A stretch of DNA of 64,000 bases. It comes from Tomocerus qinae. Its lineage: Eukaryota; Arthropoda; Collembola; Entomobryomorpha; Tomoceridae. Shown piece after piece: positions 35,492 through 45,891 of the stretch. Where the stretch lies: contig CM034546.1 of NCBI GenBank assembly GCA_020055645.1, positions 47,616,001 to 47,680,000 of the forward strand. The letters are read 5' to 3'. Both the position numbers and the translations under genes were made by a program. The stretch's first letter is position 1; the number at the start of each line of letters is the position of its first letter. Below the pieces are notes generated by a model, which worked only from the letters and a program-made list of their open reading frames with translations, was not told the DNA's origin and made no database searches.

Positions 35492-36161
35492 TCGCTGGTG
35501 GAAATTATGTTTTCTTCCCAGTATCCAAAATGTTTCCAAAATCCTTCCCGGTTGAGTTACTTCTTCCCAAATGTTTTGTAATACGTATTGGAACCAATAA
35601 TAGTTACCCAATGAAGTGGTATTCGCGCGAAAATTTTTGGCCTAATTTGGAACAATAAAATAATTCATTCTTTTCTCAAATTTTAGGGCCGCTATTGCTA
35701 TTTCCCCAGCCTCCCCAGGATTGCATTTCGGTTAGGGTTAACATTTTATATAGAAATTTTAAGCTATATCAATTCGCGCGCAGCGCAAAAATTTTTGGTC
35801 TTTTTTGAAGGAAAATAAGTCTAAATAATATATTATGGTCTCCTCCCTTTTTTCCTATTCTTCCCTCTGCATCTTTGACTTAACTTTGTTTTCTTCCTTG
35901 TTTATTTCTCATTTTTTTGTTTCTTCTTTTTTCTGGCTCCGCTCATTTTCTCTTCATTAAAATAGATAAATAATGTTAGCATTGAAAGGTTTCTTTTCCT
36001 CGTTTTTCTAATTTTTCTAGCTTTTTCTCCTTTCTCTCTTTTTTCCCCTTACCTTCTTTTTCTTCCCTTCCCTCTCCTTCTTTCACATTTCTCTATTTTT
36101 TTCATCCCAGGACACTGATTCGACAAAAAGGATACCAGGATTCTGCACAATTTCCACCAGA
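35492..36161. mobile_element. hAT-like non-autonomous element, 8-bp target duplication
   Basis: A 670-bp insertion in the 5' flank of copy C. GAGGCATT repeats at 35484-35491 and 36162-36169; the empty site GAGGAGGCATTTAATT is seen upstream of A and E. Terminal repeats TCGCTGGTGGAAATTATG and, mirrored, TCTGGTGGAAATTGTG. The interior has a long pyrimidine-rich strand (35820-36110) and no open frame. Confidence 0.75.
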
Positions 36162-36285
36162 GAGGCATTAAATTATATATATTTACATTATATATATACA
36201 TACATTATTAATTATACATTTATTTTGGTTCTTACTGTTATAAAGGCTTAAAGTCAGTTAGTGATTTTATTGGTTCTATGCGTAT

Positions 36286-36321
36286 GGTTTTCCTGGTGGG
36301 ACATTTTAGGTACAGGGAAAT
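36286..36321. promoter_or_regulatory. Conserved upstream block, copy C (first)
   Basis: One difference (TAGGTACAGGG) from the consensus. It is 1947 bp before the ATG, but about 516 bp once the two insertions with their target duplications are subtracted, matching A, B and E. Confidence 0.45.
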
Positions 36322-36540
36322 GAAGATAATTAATAATTACATGCTCTAACATATATTACTGTATCAATACATAAAAATTGATTTGTACAAGAGGCAGTTG
36401 TAGGTTGTAGATTCAATGGATATAATTACATTTATAGTTATACATTTATTAATTCGAGCTAAAGATAATAAGAGCACCCGAGTAAAAACTGCAACAAAAT
36501 TGTAGTGAAAAATGTAAGAAAATAAGTAACCGTGATATAA

Positions 36541-36912
36541 TAAGGGGTTTCAAAGCACGAAAAATAAGTTACTTTTTCCGCTCAAGTTTCTCTTTTGCTC
36601 AATTCACTCACAAAACATTTGCATTGCGCATGCGCAAATACTCAATTGCGGGCTTACTTATTACTTATAAAAAAGGAACAAAAATCATCCTTATTTCACT
36701 CACTATTTGTACTCATTCTCATTCCGCCCCATTTCCCCATGTAATTTCCATTATTTGAAAATTTGCGCGCGACTGATTATCTCGATTTAGTGAGACTTTT
36801 GACAAAAATTTAAAAAAAAAGTGGTACATTCAACCAACGAGCAATAAAATTGACTTTTTACTTAATTGGTTTGAGTAGAAGAAGTACTTATTTTCCGTGC
36901 TTTGAAACCCAC
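36541..36912. mobile_element. Harbinger-like MITE with TAA target duplication
   Basis: Terminal repeats GGGTTTCAAAGCACG and mirrored CGTGCTTTGAAACCC, continued by AAAAATAAGT/ACTTATTTTC. TAA on both sides (36538-36540, 36913-36915); the empty site GATATAATGTCAATTTG is present upstream of A. 372 bp, no gene. Confidence 0.75.
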
Positions 36913-37144
36913 TAATGTCAATTTGAGGTGGTTTCTGATTGGTTGGACTATAACAAACATAATCTACTTATGTCCGTACAAAATATAAATATCATAAATA
37001 GTACTTATTAAGTACTATTTATAATTTGCACTATTATAGTTTTTATAATAAGTACTTAAATGCATAGAAGAAGTAATTAAATATCTACTTTCCTGTAGTA
37101 AATTTATAACTCTTACTAGTCGAGATGAGGAGGCATTTACTTAG

Positions 37145-38020
37145 GGCAAACTTTTAGAGGGCTGTAAAAATAATTATTTTGGCGGTAAAAAAATTTTATT
37201 AGGTAGTTTTTTAACACAGTAATTTTAATCAAATGGGGCAGTAGAACCAATAATTAAGGCAGTAACAAAATAATATTATTTAGTCAAATGGAGGATTAAT
37301 TCAATTATAGGTCACTTCAAGGATTAATTCAATGTAAATTCAATGTCAGTATTAAAGGAAAAGTAATGAAAGTATCAGTGTGATCAAAACTTTGGGTTTC
37401 ACGAGTGCTTTAGATACGCCTGGAGGTCGTCTTCGTTTACTTGCAATCGAAATCTGCTTAACACTGAGTGGAAGAAAATATGAATACCTAATACCTTGTT
37501 TATTCTTGCAATGGCAATGATGTGTTTACATGTATAACTTTTTTTAAAATACGGACATGTGTAAAGTGAATATTTATAATTGTCAGAGGTGTGAATATAA
37601 CATGCCACATGGAGATTTCAGATGACAAAAACCTTGAAAAGTTTTCCATTTTTACAGCGATTAGGATTAATGTAAGCGCTGATTACGTATGAAAACATTT
37701 TTTCTGTCGGTTATTGCGAACAAAAAGGCAGGTTCTCCGTTGCAGTTTAGTTTATAGGTAGCATCATGGACAAGCTTAGGTAGCCTTTTACTAGACATAA
37801 ACACCTATCACAGTCCAAACTTTTCAGAAATCTATTCCAATAAAGCACATAAAAAGCAATTTTCTATCACTCCGTTTATAAATGGTTCAATAGCCTGTTG
37901 CATTTGTTTTTAATGTTTTTTCTAATAAAAGTTTACTGCCGATTAAAAAACTGCTTAAAAATTTCTTTTTACCGCCTAAATAATTTTTTTTGCAGCTTCG
38001 TAAATTGCTACCCAATTATT
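37145..38020 (-). mobile_element. MULE remnant with SWIM-type zinc finger
   Basis: Long imperfect inverted repeats bound it: GGCTGTAAAAATAATTATTT then TGGCGGTAAAAAAATTTTAT at the left, mirrored by AATAATTTTTTTTGCAGC and CTTTTTACCGCC at the right, continuing into AGTTTTTTAA. The minus-strand frame at 37608-37399 encodes SLYTCPYFKKSYTCKHIIAI, the CxnCxH half of a SWIM finger, which lies C-terminal to the transposase in MULEs. The transposase itself is gone. Target duplication not resolved. Confidence 0.65.
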
Positions 38021-38092
38021 TATAGATTTTTTTGGTTCTCCCTTTTATAAAGGCTTACAGTCAATTTACGATTTTCTTGGTTCTATGCGTAT

Positions 38093-38128
38093 GGTTTTCC
38101 TGGTGGGACACTTTAGGTGCAGGGAAAT
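38093..38128. promoter_or_regulatory. Conserved upstream block, copy C (second)
   Basis: One difference (GACACTTTAGG) from the consensus; part of the duplicated flank. It has no start codon at the usual distance to its left. Confidence 0.4.
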
Positions 38129-38269
38129 GAAGATAATTAAATCTACTATAACATAAATTAGTGTATCAATACATAAAAATTGTTTTGAACAAGAGGCAGC
38201 TAGTTGTATGTTGTAGATTCATCATGACTAAAGTATAAAGATAAACTGGCGCATGCGTATTGAATAATT

Positions 38270-38422
38270 AATGTTTTTAATAATGTACCCCAAAGCAGTT
38301 TACCCGATGTCCACCACACGCAACGTGCATTTGTCTGATGCCTTCCGAAGTTATCTGACAAAGGCACTTTGATTACAGTGGACTTCGGGTCAACTGCTTT
38401 GGGGCACATTATTAAAAACATT
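38270..38422. mobile_element. Near-perfect hairpin MITE, 153 bp
   Basis: AATGTTTTTAATAATGT-CCCCAAAGCAGTT at the left is mirrored by AACTGCTTTGGGG-ACATTATTAAAAACATT at the right, with a further pair around GATGTCCACC and GTGGACTTC. A short loop of about 60 bp contains CAAAGGCACTTTG. No gene. Confidence 0.75.
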
Positions 38423-39240
38423 TGTATGTACGTATGTTTGTATGTGTCTATATGTATTTATGAGAATAGGGCAAGCCATGTAACGTTTCAAAACAGAATG
38501 GTCTCTTGCTTAATTTATGCATACACGCTTGCGCGTTTTAAAGGCAAAGTATGATAAAATTATTAAATTTAAATACACCGTTGTGTGACGTGGTAGTAGA
38601 AATTTCTTATTTCAATTAAGTATACCGTTTGTTGTACTTATTAATTTTCACTCGCATCTTGAAGTTTTGTTGTGCTATTAGGGACCTTGCAAATTGCGTA
38701 CAGATTCCAAAAATATGTACTGAAAACCACGTGAGAATACAATCTACTGAATTCTCCAAAAATGAGGTTGAAAACGCAGCTCTACAAACTATACTGATCC
38801 AAGGTTAAAAGAAGGTAGTTAATCATTAATTGTAGTCATAGAAACCATACTTCAGCCTCAGAAAACCAAACTCTGGCCTATGCCTTTCGATTAATTGGGC
38901 AAGTAGTCATAGGAACCGTTGGAGCTCTCTCGCCTCACTCAGTACAATCCAATGCACTCAACTAGGTCCCCATGAGTACAAAAGCATTCGACTTTTGTAT
39001 TCTGGATTCCGGCCGTCGGGTGAAACGTTGAGTATTTTGAATGAGTACAATACAAAATACTGAGAATGCAAGGTCCCTATTGTGACAAGAAAGTTTTGGA
39101 CTCATTGACTTTTGGGATTCTATATATAATATGATAGAATTTGTTGATACATTTAACAATTATTTTATTTTATTATTCCAAGAACAGCATTTTTGAAAGC
39201 TAACTAAACATTCTTCACATTAATACTACAATAAAACATT
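38423..39240. other. No recognisable gene
   Basis: Intergenic. It contains a diverged inverted pair around 38690 (GGGACCTTGCAA) and 39065 (TGCAAGGTCCCTA), so 38690-39080 may be another inverted-repeat element of about 390 bp. Nothing else supported. Confidence 0.4.
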
Positions 39241-39257
39241 TATTTGACCGTTTTAAC

Positions 39258-39725
39258 GGCTCTTTGCCAAATAAGGCAGACTTGACCATTTGTTTGTCCA
39301 TTGCCGATGAGGCAGACTTTACCATTTGTTGGTCCATTGTCGATAAGGCAGACTTGCCCATTTGCTGGTCCATTGCCAATAAAGCAGACTTGACTACCTG
39401 TTGGTTCATTGCTAATACGGCAGACTTGACCATTTGTTGGTCCACTGCTAATAAGGCAGACTTGACCATTTGTTGGTCCACTGCTAATAAGGCAGACTTG
39501 ACCATTTGTTGGTTCATTGCCAATAAGACAGACTTCACCTTTTACGGGTCCATTGTCAATAAGGCAAACTTGACCTTTTACTGGTCCATTGCCAATAAGG
39601 CAGACTTAACCTTTTACTGTGGTTCATTGCCCATAGGGGCCACTTGGCCATTAGCTTCTCTATTGACGAAATCCCCGACTTGACAATCAGCTGATCCTTT
39701 GTGACTCAAGGCAGACTTGACCACT
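39258..39725. repeat. 36-bp minisatellite open on both strands
   Basis: Eleven or so units of about 36 bp around AATAAGGCAGACTTGACCAT then TTGTTGGTCCATTGCT. Because the unit is 12 codons, frames stay open on both strands (minus: repeated KSALLAMDQQMV; plus: repeated KADLTICWSIAN). No start context or splice site points to a gene. The units drift in sequence but not in length. Confidence 0.8.
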
Positions 39726-40056
39726 TCCTGGTCCTTTGTCGTTTGTTCAGAGTACCGTAGATCCTTAGCCAAGTGATCATGGTGGGTGACCGAAGTAAGT
39801 TTCCAATGTCCACATTTCAATTTAATAACAAAAGTTGGTTGAAGTAAGACAGTGGTTGTCCGTCCAAGTACCTATCACAATCACTCTTACTTCAACCCAA
39901 AACGTTGATTCGGTCTTAGTAAGAAGTTTTAGAATTATTTTTGACTCTCTTTCAATGTTAAACACTGGCCCACTAAAGTAGAAACCGCGATAAGGTCAAT
40001 TGGAATTAATATAAAACATCTTTGCATCTGAATTACATTCTACTTAAATCGGAATA

Positions 40057-40302
40057 CGTTAAAAAATCTCCCGTACTAGAAAATCTCCCCTATTAAAAAT
40101 CTCCCCTTTAGACATTCTTTCTATTAGAAAATCTCCCCGTTAAACAATCTCCCTATTGGAAAATCTCCCCTATTAAAAAATCTCCCCTATTAAAAAATCT
40201 CCCCTATTAAAAAATCTCCCCTATTAAAAAATCTCCCCGTTAAACAATCTCCCTATTAGAAAATCTCCCCGTTAGACAATCTCCCTATTAGAAAATCTCC
40301 CG
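40057..40302. repeat. 17-18-bp minisatellite, unit AAAATCTCCCCTATTA
   Basis: About 14 tandem units. Two subtypes alternate: CTATTAAAAAATCTCCC and GTTAAACAATCTCCC. No coding potential. Confidence 0.85.
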
Positions 40303-40795
40303 GTATGAGAAATAAGGAGAAACGGCAGAACGAAAATCGAAACTATAAAACTTAGTAATTTGAGACGTGGAGCGTGGAGGTGAATCGGACATGGGAATGA
40401 TGAGACTGTAAGATTCCAATAATGTAATGGAAAACTGCACACTGTTTACCTGTACTTGAAGTAAACTGTTTGTTAATCCGGAATACACACTAGCTTTATT
40501 TCTAACAGGGCCTGGGCCCTGTGACCGCCTAGTTGTATATAATTACATTTAAAACAGTAGTACAGAATGTATGCCTACAGGAACGATTCCATAGGAATTG
40601 GGTAAAGAGGAAGGCGTAACAAATAATTAATACAGAATCAAGGAAATTTTATTAAAATAGCATGGCATTATTTGTTTACTACACGCATTTTAATAACTTA
40701 CATAATAAACGGAAGTTTTTTGCATAGTTTGGTAGGTATTGTGTTTGTGGGACACCAAAAGTTTATTTTTGTTCCCGATGCCCAACTTAAGCGTA

Positions 40796-41735
40796 GGGGA
40801 GAGTGCATTCGATTGTCCCACTGCCATTATCTGAAGTAATCCTTGATTATATGAACTGAGATTTTTTATAGAGATACAAGCTTCTCAAAGAGAAACTGTC
40901 ATGAGAAATTTTTAAAATACGTTGGAAAATGGGGCTTCAAAAAATAGTTTTCAATCTTCAAAGTACATTTTTCATACTCAGCGAAATTTTTATTTAAAGC
41001 CTCTGTGACTAAAATTGAAAAGCAATAATTTTTTGACGAAAAGTACTAACATCCAGGATTGACATTTGAAACTAGTTTTAAATTTTTGCTTTTACTCCTT
41101 CCAAGGAAATTTGATCATTAATAAAACGTGCAAGTGCTTTCGGTTGTCCGACTAGTACATGCTGCCGGTTGACCGCGTTGCAGCTTATGGTTAAAAAGCA
41201 TTAAAACCAAATTATTAGTTAATATTAGTTAATTATGGTTTGGTTACAGATAATTTGTTTACTTTATTTTAATTGCAGCCATTTCGCAAGGTATTTTCAG
41301 TTGCATTTCTAACAGCATCTTATTTTATGTTTTCTTCTATGATTTAGAAGGTACAATCTTTTTTATCTTTTTTTAAACCGTAAGAAAGTTGTGAAATCCA
41401 TGAAATTTTATATCTATGATCTTAAGCACAAACCCAGGAGTAAGTTAAGTTAAAGTTTGGTTTGGTTTTATTGTTTGTTGGCCATTAATTTTAACTCTCG
41501 GACAACCGGCAGCACCTTTTCGGACAACTGAAAGCACTAGGTCGGTTGTCCAAAAAAAAGTGTTTTAAAATAAAATTAATTTTCATTTGCATTATTGAGA
41601 GATATTTGATTGATGAAATTTTTACCTTAGTACCCAAAAACCTTACAAATGAAATGTGTGCAACAATATTATTTGAAATGGTATAGGATAATTACAAAAA
41701 TAATCAAAGTAAAAACACTGTCACCTACTAACACG
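40796..41735. mobile_element. Insertion of about 0.94 kb in the distal 5' flank unit
   Basis: The flank unit breaks after ACTTAAGC (copy A equivalent at about 21013) and resumes at ACTAACACGCAAATGAATAG. The inserted DNA carries several CGGTTGTCC / GGACAACCG motifs (41141, 41161, 41501, 41521, 41544) and starts GTAGGGGAGAGTGCATTCG. Ends and target duplication are not clean. No open frame of note. Confidence 0.5.
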
Positions 41736-42349
41736 CAAATGAATAGATTGAATAGATAATAATGCTTCACAAAATTATTCAATATCACGTTGGGCTGTCA
41801 CAGAAGGAGATCACTGAGATTCTCTTAGTTTAACATTGTTTCAATTATCTGTTAAATAAGCGTTAATATGAAATGGGGGGAATGAAATTACATAGGCAGA
41901 CGTATTTGAACCACATATATTGCATATAAAGGTTGAATGACACTTTTCACAGTCTGCTTGAAGTTGGTTAAGAAGCTGAAATAAAATTAGGTCACGATAT
42001 AAGCATTTCATTATTTATTTAATGCCATGGATAACTAATAATATTGTAATGTATTTTTCCCAATATAATGCAAAATTATTTTCTTGAGACTTTGACTTAA
42101 GTACTTATGCATTCCTGTTAACGTCCTAAAGTGATACTTGCATAGAGGATCTATCTAAAAGCGAAACTAAAACTAATTGGTCCATATACAAATCAGAGTT
42201 AGAGCCTTCAACCTACTTTTGAAATAAGGAATAATTTTATTAACTATTTCCTTGTATATAATATAACAAAATTGCAAATTGGGATTTAATAAATATATTT
42301 TTTGCATTGCATTTGTTACAGCTAAATATATACGACATTTGTTAACAAA

Positions 42350-42905
42350 TTATTTAAGGCCTATTACAATATTTACGATAATTCAACATATATTAAGAAG
42401 ATAACCTACTCCGCAATTTTGGGTACCTTATATGTAATCGATAATTGATACATCCAAGGAAAACCACTCCCAACAGTTTTTATAACAATAAGTATAGGAA
42501 CAATATTGACTGTACAGTCATAGTGATGTGCCTATGAGGTTGGCCCAATCGGAGGATTTGGAAATGAAATTTCAGGTTTTTCATTTTTGGATCCAAATTG
42601 GACGATTTGGATCCACACATGAAAAAACTGAATTTTCATTTCCCAAACACCCAATTGAGCCAACCTTCTATGTAACTACAGTACTACAGTCACAGTAATT
42701 GCTAAAATAATCTTCCTAGTAAAGGTATATCCTTCGACGTGACCATGAAGGCGATAAATTATATTCCTTATCTCTACACCTTCATTCTCCATCTTCCTTG
42801 TTCCAAAGAAGGTTGATCTTATTAATGCACTGGTATCTTTGTAAAAGTGCATAAGCACCTTTTTCACTAATATATAAATTACTACATCTGAAATTGAAGT
42901 AAGAA
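42350..42905. repeat. 3' flank of receptor D, paralogous to 52900-53430
   Basis: Shared with the 3' flank of copy E: CAACATATATTAA, CCTACTCCGCAATT, ACCACTCCCAACA, GAGGTTGGCCCAATCGGAGG, and a palindromic insert (GATTTGGAAATGAAATTTCA with its mirror TGAATTTTCATTTCCCA). Copies A to C lack this flank. Confidence 0.65.
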
Positions 42906-42911
42906 CACTGA

Positions 42912-43436
<525 letters not shown>

Positions 43437-43463
43437 CTATTTCAAAAAGCAAATAATATATAT

Positions 43464-43640
43464 GCTGCAAGAGGATAGGCTATTTCCTGCACCAAACGAA
43501 AATTGGAGATAGGCTTATTCCTGTACCAAACAAAAAATGGATTTTAGCTTTTTCCTGTGCCAAACAAAAAATGGATTTAGGCTTTTTCCTGTACCAATCT
43601 GAAAGTGGTTACAGGCTTATTCTATCCTTAAGGGACGATA
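43464..43640. repeat. Inverted-repeat arm 1 with internal 38-bp repeats
   Basis: Starts GCTGCAAGAGGATAGGCTAT and ends CCTTAAGGGACGATAT. Inside, four units of about 38-40 bp each carry CCTGTACCAAACAAAAAATG or TTTCCTGCACCAAACG. An inverted copy is at 50755-50935 and a shorter direct copy at 52756-52882. It lies in intron 4 of receptor remnant D. Confidence 0.75.
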
Positions 43641-43949
43641 TGTCTATGCAAAACATGATTTATAATTATTTGTCCACGAAGGGATAATTGTGAAGCAAAC
43701 TTAAGCACAAAAAAGATCCTCAGGTTATTGTAAAACTTAAAAAAATATTCGAAAGTTAACCAAAATGACTCTGAGTGGATTTATATCAATGCTAACAAAC
43801 TATAAAATCTTAGAATATTCGGGATACTTTTCTTAGTACTGATTATTTGGCTTATTTAATTGTTTGATTTAATCTAGTACAAGTACTAATAGCCATTATT
43901 TATTTTTACCATTAAAGTCAGAATTAATTTTTAAGGTATAGCATCAATA

Positions 43950-44066
43950 ACAGTTGTGTTGACAAAAAAGATAATTGCTGTTGACAAAAAATAAAACGGT
44001 GTTGACAAAAGGTGTTTTCGGTTTTTTTTTGCCCTGTTGACATTTTAGTGTTGACAAATTGGGGGT
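43950..44066. repeat. Irregular GTTGACAAA repeats
   Basis: GTTGACAAA or GTTGACATT recurs six or seven times at 20-30 bp spacing just before the retrotransposon. It is inside the insertion in intron 4 of remnant D and belongs to no gene I can see. Confidence 0.5.
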
Positions 44067-44195
44067 AGGTCCTTTTAGGGTACCATTTGTAATAAAAGTT
44101 AGAGCGCGCGGGAGGTTTGAACGTAAACACATGTTGAGTTTGGATCCTGAATTTTACAAAATTTTAAGCTAATTTTATCTATCTACCCTCACTCA

Positions 44196-44885
44196 ATGCA
44201 CAGTTTAACTAGTGTCGCAGCTACATTTGAGAACCCTCCGTTGAAAAAAATAAAAAGTGCTAGTATGTCAGGCTCATCTAAGGAAGGAGGAGACTCCGAA
44301 ATAAAAACACTTTTGATGGCTATGGAAGGCCGGCTCACTTCGAAGATTGACAATCTAGAAACCACTTTCGCAACCAACTTACAACAAACAATCTCGGAAA
44401 GTAAAAGAGCACTAACCAAAGTTCAACAGACCCTAAAAGAAAACAATGTCGTTATCCAGGGGGCCCCAGAAGAGGAGAAGGAGACATTGGAAAAATTGTG
44501 TTCAATATTCGACGACGTGGCCAATACGTTGGAGATCAAAGGTATTTTGGTGGACAAGATTTTTCGTATGGGGAAGCCGCGCCCAGGGATCAATAGGCCC
44601 ATTCTGGTGAAACTAGTGCGTTTTATCGACAAGCAAAGAATGATGTGGAACAGAGGAAAGTTAAGGGATCGGGGCATTTTCATCAATGATGACCTTTCAG
44701 TAGAAGAAAGAAAACAGCAAGGGGAACTCCGGAAAAAGGCTGCGGATATCAAAAAAATACGTCCAGGCATCGCATTTAGAATCTCGGGTTCAACACTAGT
44801 AATCAGGGAAAACGGGGTGGTCACAGATGTCTTTGAAACGAAGGAGGATGGTTCCATCTCTAAAAAGCGACCGCGAACTTCGTGA
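44196..44885 (+). CDS. LINE ORF1 protein (coiled coil plus RNA-binding-like domain)
   Basis: 229 codons from ATG at 44196, intact. Residues about 30-80 form heptads (MEGRLTSKIDNLETTFATNL) suggesting a coiled coil; residues 85-215 (NNVVIQGAPEEEKETL.. FRMGKPRPGINRPILVKL.. ) have the layout of the RNA-binding and C-terminal domain found in ORF1 proteins of many LINEs. The role is nucleic-acid chaperone in the retrotransposition particle. Basic tail (KKRPRTS). No CCHC knuckle seen. Confidence 0.7.
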   Translation: MHSLTSVAATFENPPLKKIKSASMSGSSKEGGDSEIKTLLMAMEGRLTSKIDNLETTFATNLQQTISESKRALTKVQQTLKENNVVIQGAPEEEKETLEKLCSIFDDVANTLEIKGILVDKIFRMGKPRPGINRPILVKLVRFIDKQRMMWNRGKLRDRGIFINDDLSVEERKQQGELRKKAADIKKIRPGIAFRISGSTLVIRENGVVTDVFETKEDGSISKKRPRTS

Positions 44886-44939
44886 GGATTCGGGCCCAGG
44901 AATAGTCAAACACGTTCAAATCTTGTAATAATTAAATTT

Positions 44940-45875
44940 AACTTTATTACGTGGAATATGGAAGGTATGAAAAAATTAAACTCTTTAAATAGTGATGAAA
45001 AATGGGAGCTAATGCAAACATCTGCGATAGGATTATGTGGAACTTGGGACGTAGTCCCCTCTAAATTACCTAGCTATTTAAGTCATTTTAATTGTATTAG
45101 TCAGCCGGCAACAAGAGAACATAACAAAGGTAGAGCTATAGGAGGTATCTCGCTATTACTAAATAAAAATTTGACTAAATTAATAGAAATAATTGACATT
45201 GATCAATCTTGAATCTTATGTAAAGTGGAGTGTTTAGCCTCAAAAAAAATTTTATTATTGGGAATTGTATACTTACATCAAGATGATTGTCACAATAATA
45301 ATTTAATTAAATTAAGTAATTTAATAGAGAATGTCTATTTGTGTCATTCTCTTCCAGTAATCATCGGTGGAGACTTTAACGGCCGTGTCGGTTTGTATGA
45401 CATCTCAGTGGACGAGTTACATTGCAAAGTTGGTAATCATACTAGATTATCCTGTGATCGGATGGTAAATTTTTATGGGAGCAACCTTATTCAGTTCATT
45501 GAGGACCACAGCTTGGTAATTGCCAATGGGAGATCAAAAAGTGATTCAAAAGGGGAGTTCACTTTTATTAATAAAAATGGCAAAAGTGTCATTGAATATA
45601 TGTTATTAAATTATAAAGCGTGTGAATCGTTTGTAGATTTTAAGGTATTAAATTTCATTGAGTCATGTCATTTTCCTATAAAACTCCAGCTAGGGGACAT
45701 ACAAAATTCATGCATTTGGGGGGAGAGCACTCTGAGTTGGAAACCGGAATCAGCTGATCAGTATCGAAATATTGTGATGGAAAAAGATATATCGAATTAC
45801 CAAGAATTAAAAAACGCAATTCAGGACGCTGCAAAAAAATCAAAAATGGTGAAAAAGAAGAAAATTAGTACCTGA
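44940..45875 (+). pseudogene. LINE apurinic-type endonuclease domain, broken
   Basis: An EEP-fold endonuclease that nicks target DNA. Visible motifs: ITWNMEGM at the start, GGDFNGRVG in the middle, GEFTFINKNGKSVIEYML near the end. The frame carries TGA at 45210-45212. It also needs a one-base shift at about 45862-45870, where TGA at 45873 ends this frame and the RT frame takes over (PWFDVECRK). Several catalytic positions differ from family usage: CGTWD where ETW is normal, IEY for IDY, SCHFP for SDH. Not functional as it stands. Confidence 0.75.
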
Positions 45876-45891
45876 TGCACCATGGTTTGAC

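Larger units (their letters stand above)
36440..38220. repeat. Second, tandem copy of the proximal 5' flank of receptor C
   Basis: At about 36450 the sequence returns to the gene-proximal landmark ATTCGAGCTAAAGATAATA-AGAGCACCCGAG, which otherwise lies just upstream of a start codon, and then runs through the same flank again (GTCAATTTGAGGTGG, GAGGAGGCATTTA, the conserved block at 38093). The proximal flank was therefore duplicated without a gene in between, or a gene copy was removed by recombination between flanks. Confidence 0.65.

Noticed and set aside
39258-40302. CRISPR-like array
   Set aside because: Units are head-to-tail minisatellites without unique spacers, and the genome is eukaryotic.
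42540-42660. Hairpin around GGATTTGGAAATGAAATTTC as a regulatory RNA
   Set aside because: The same palindrome sits in the 3' flank of E and looks like a small inverted-repeat insertion shared by duplication; nothing points to an RNA.
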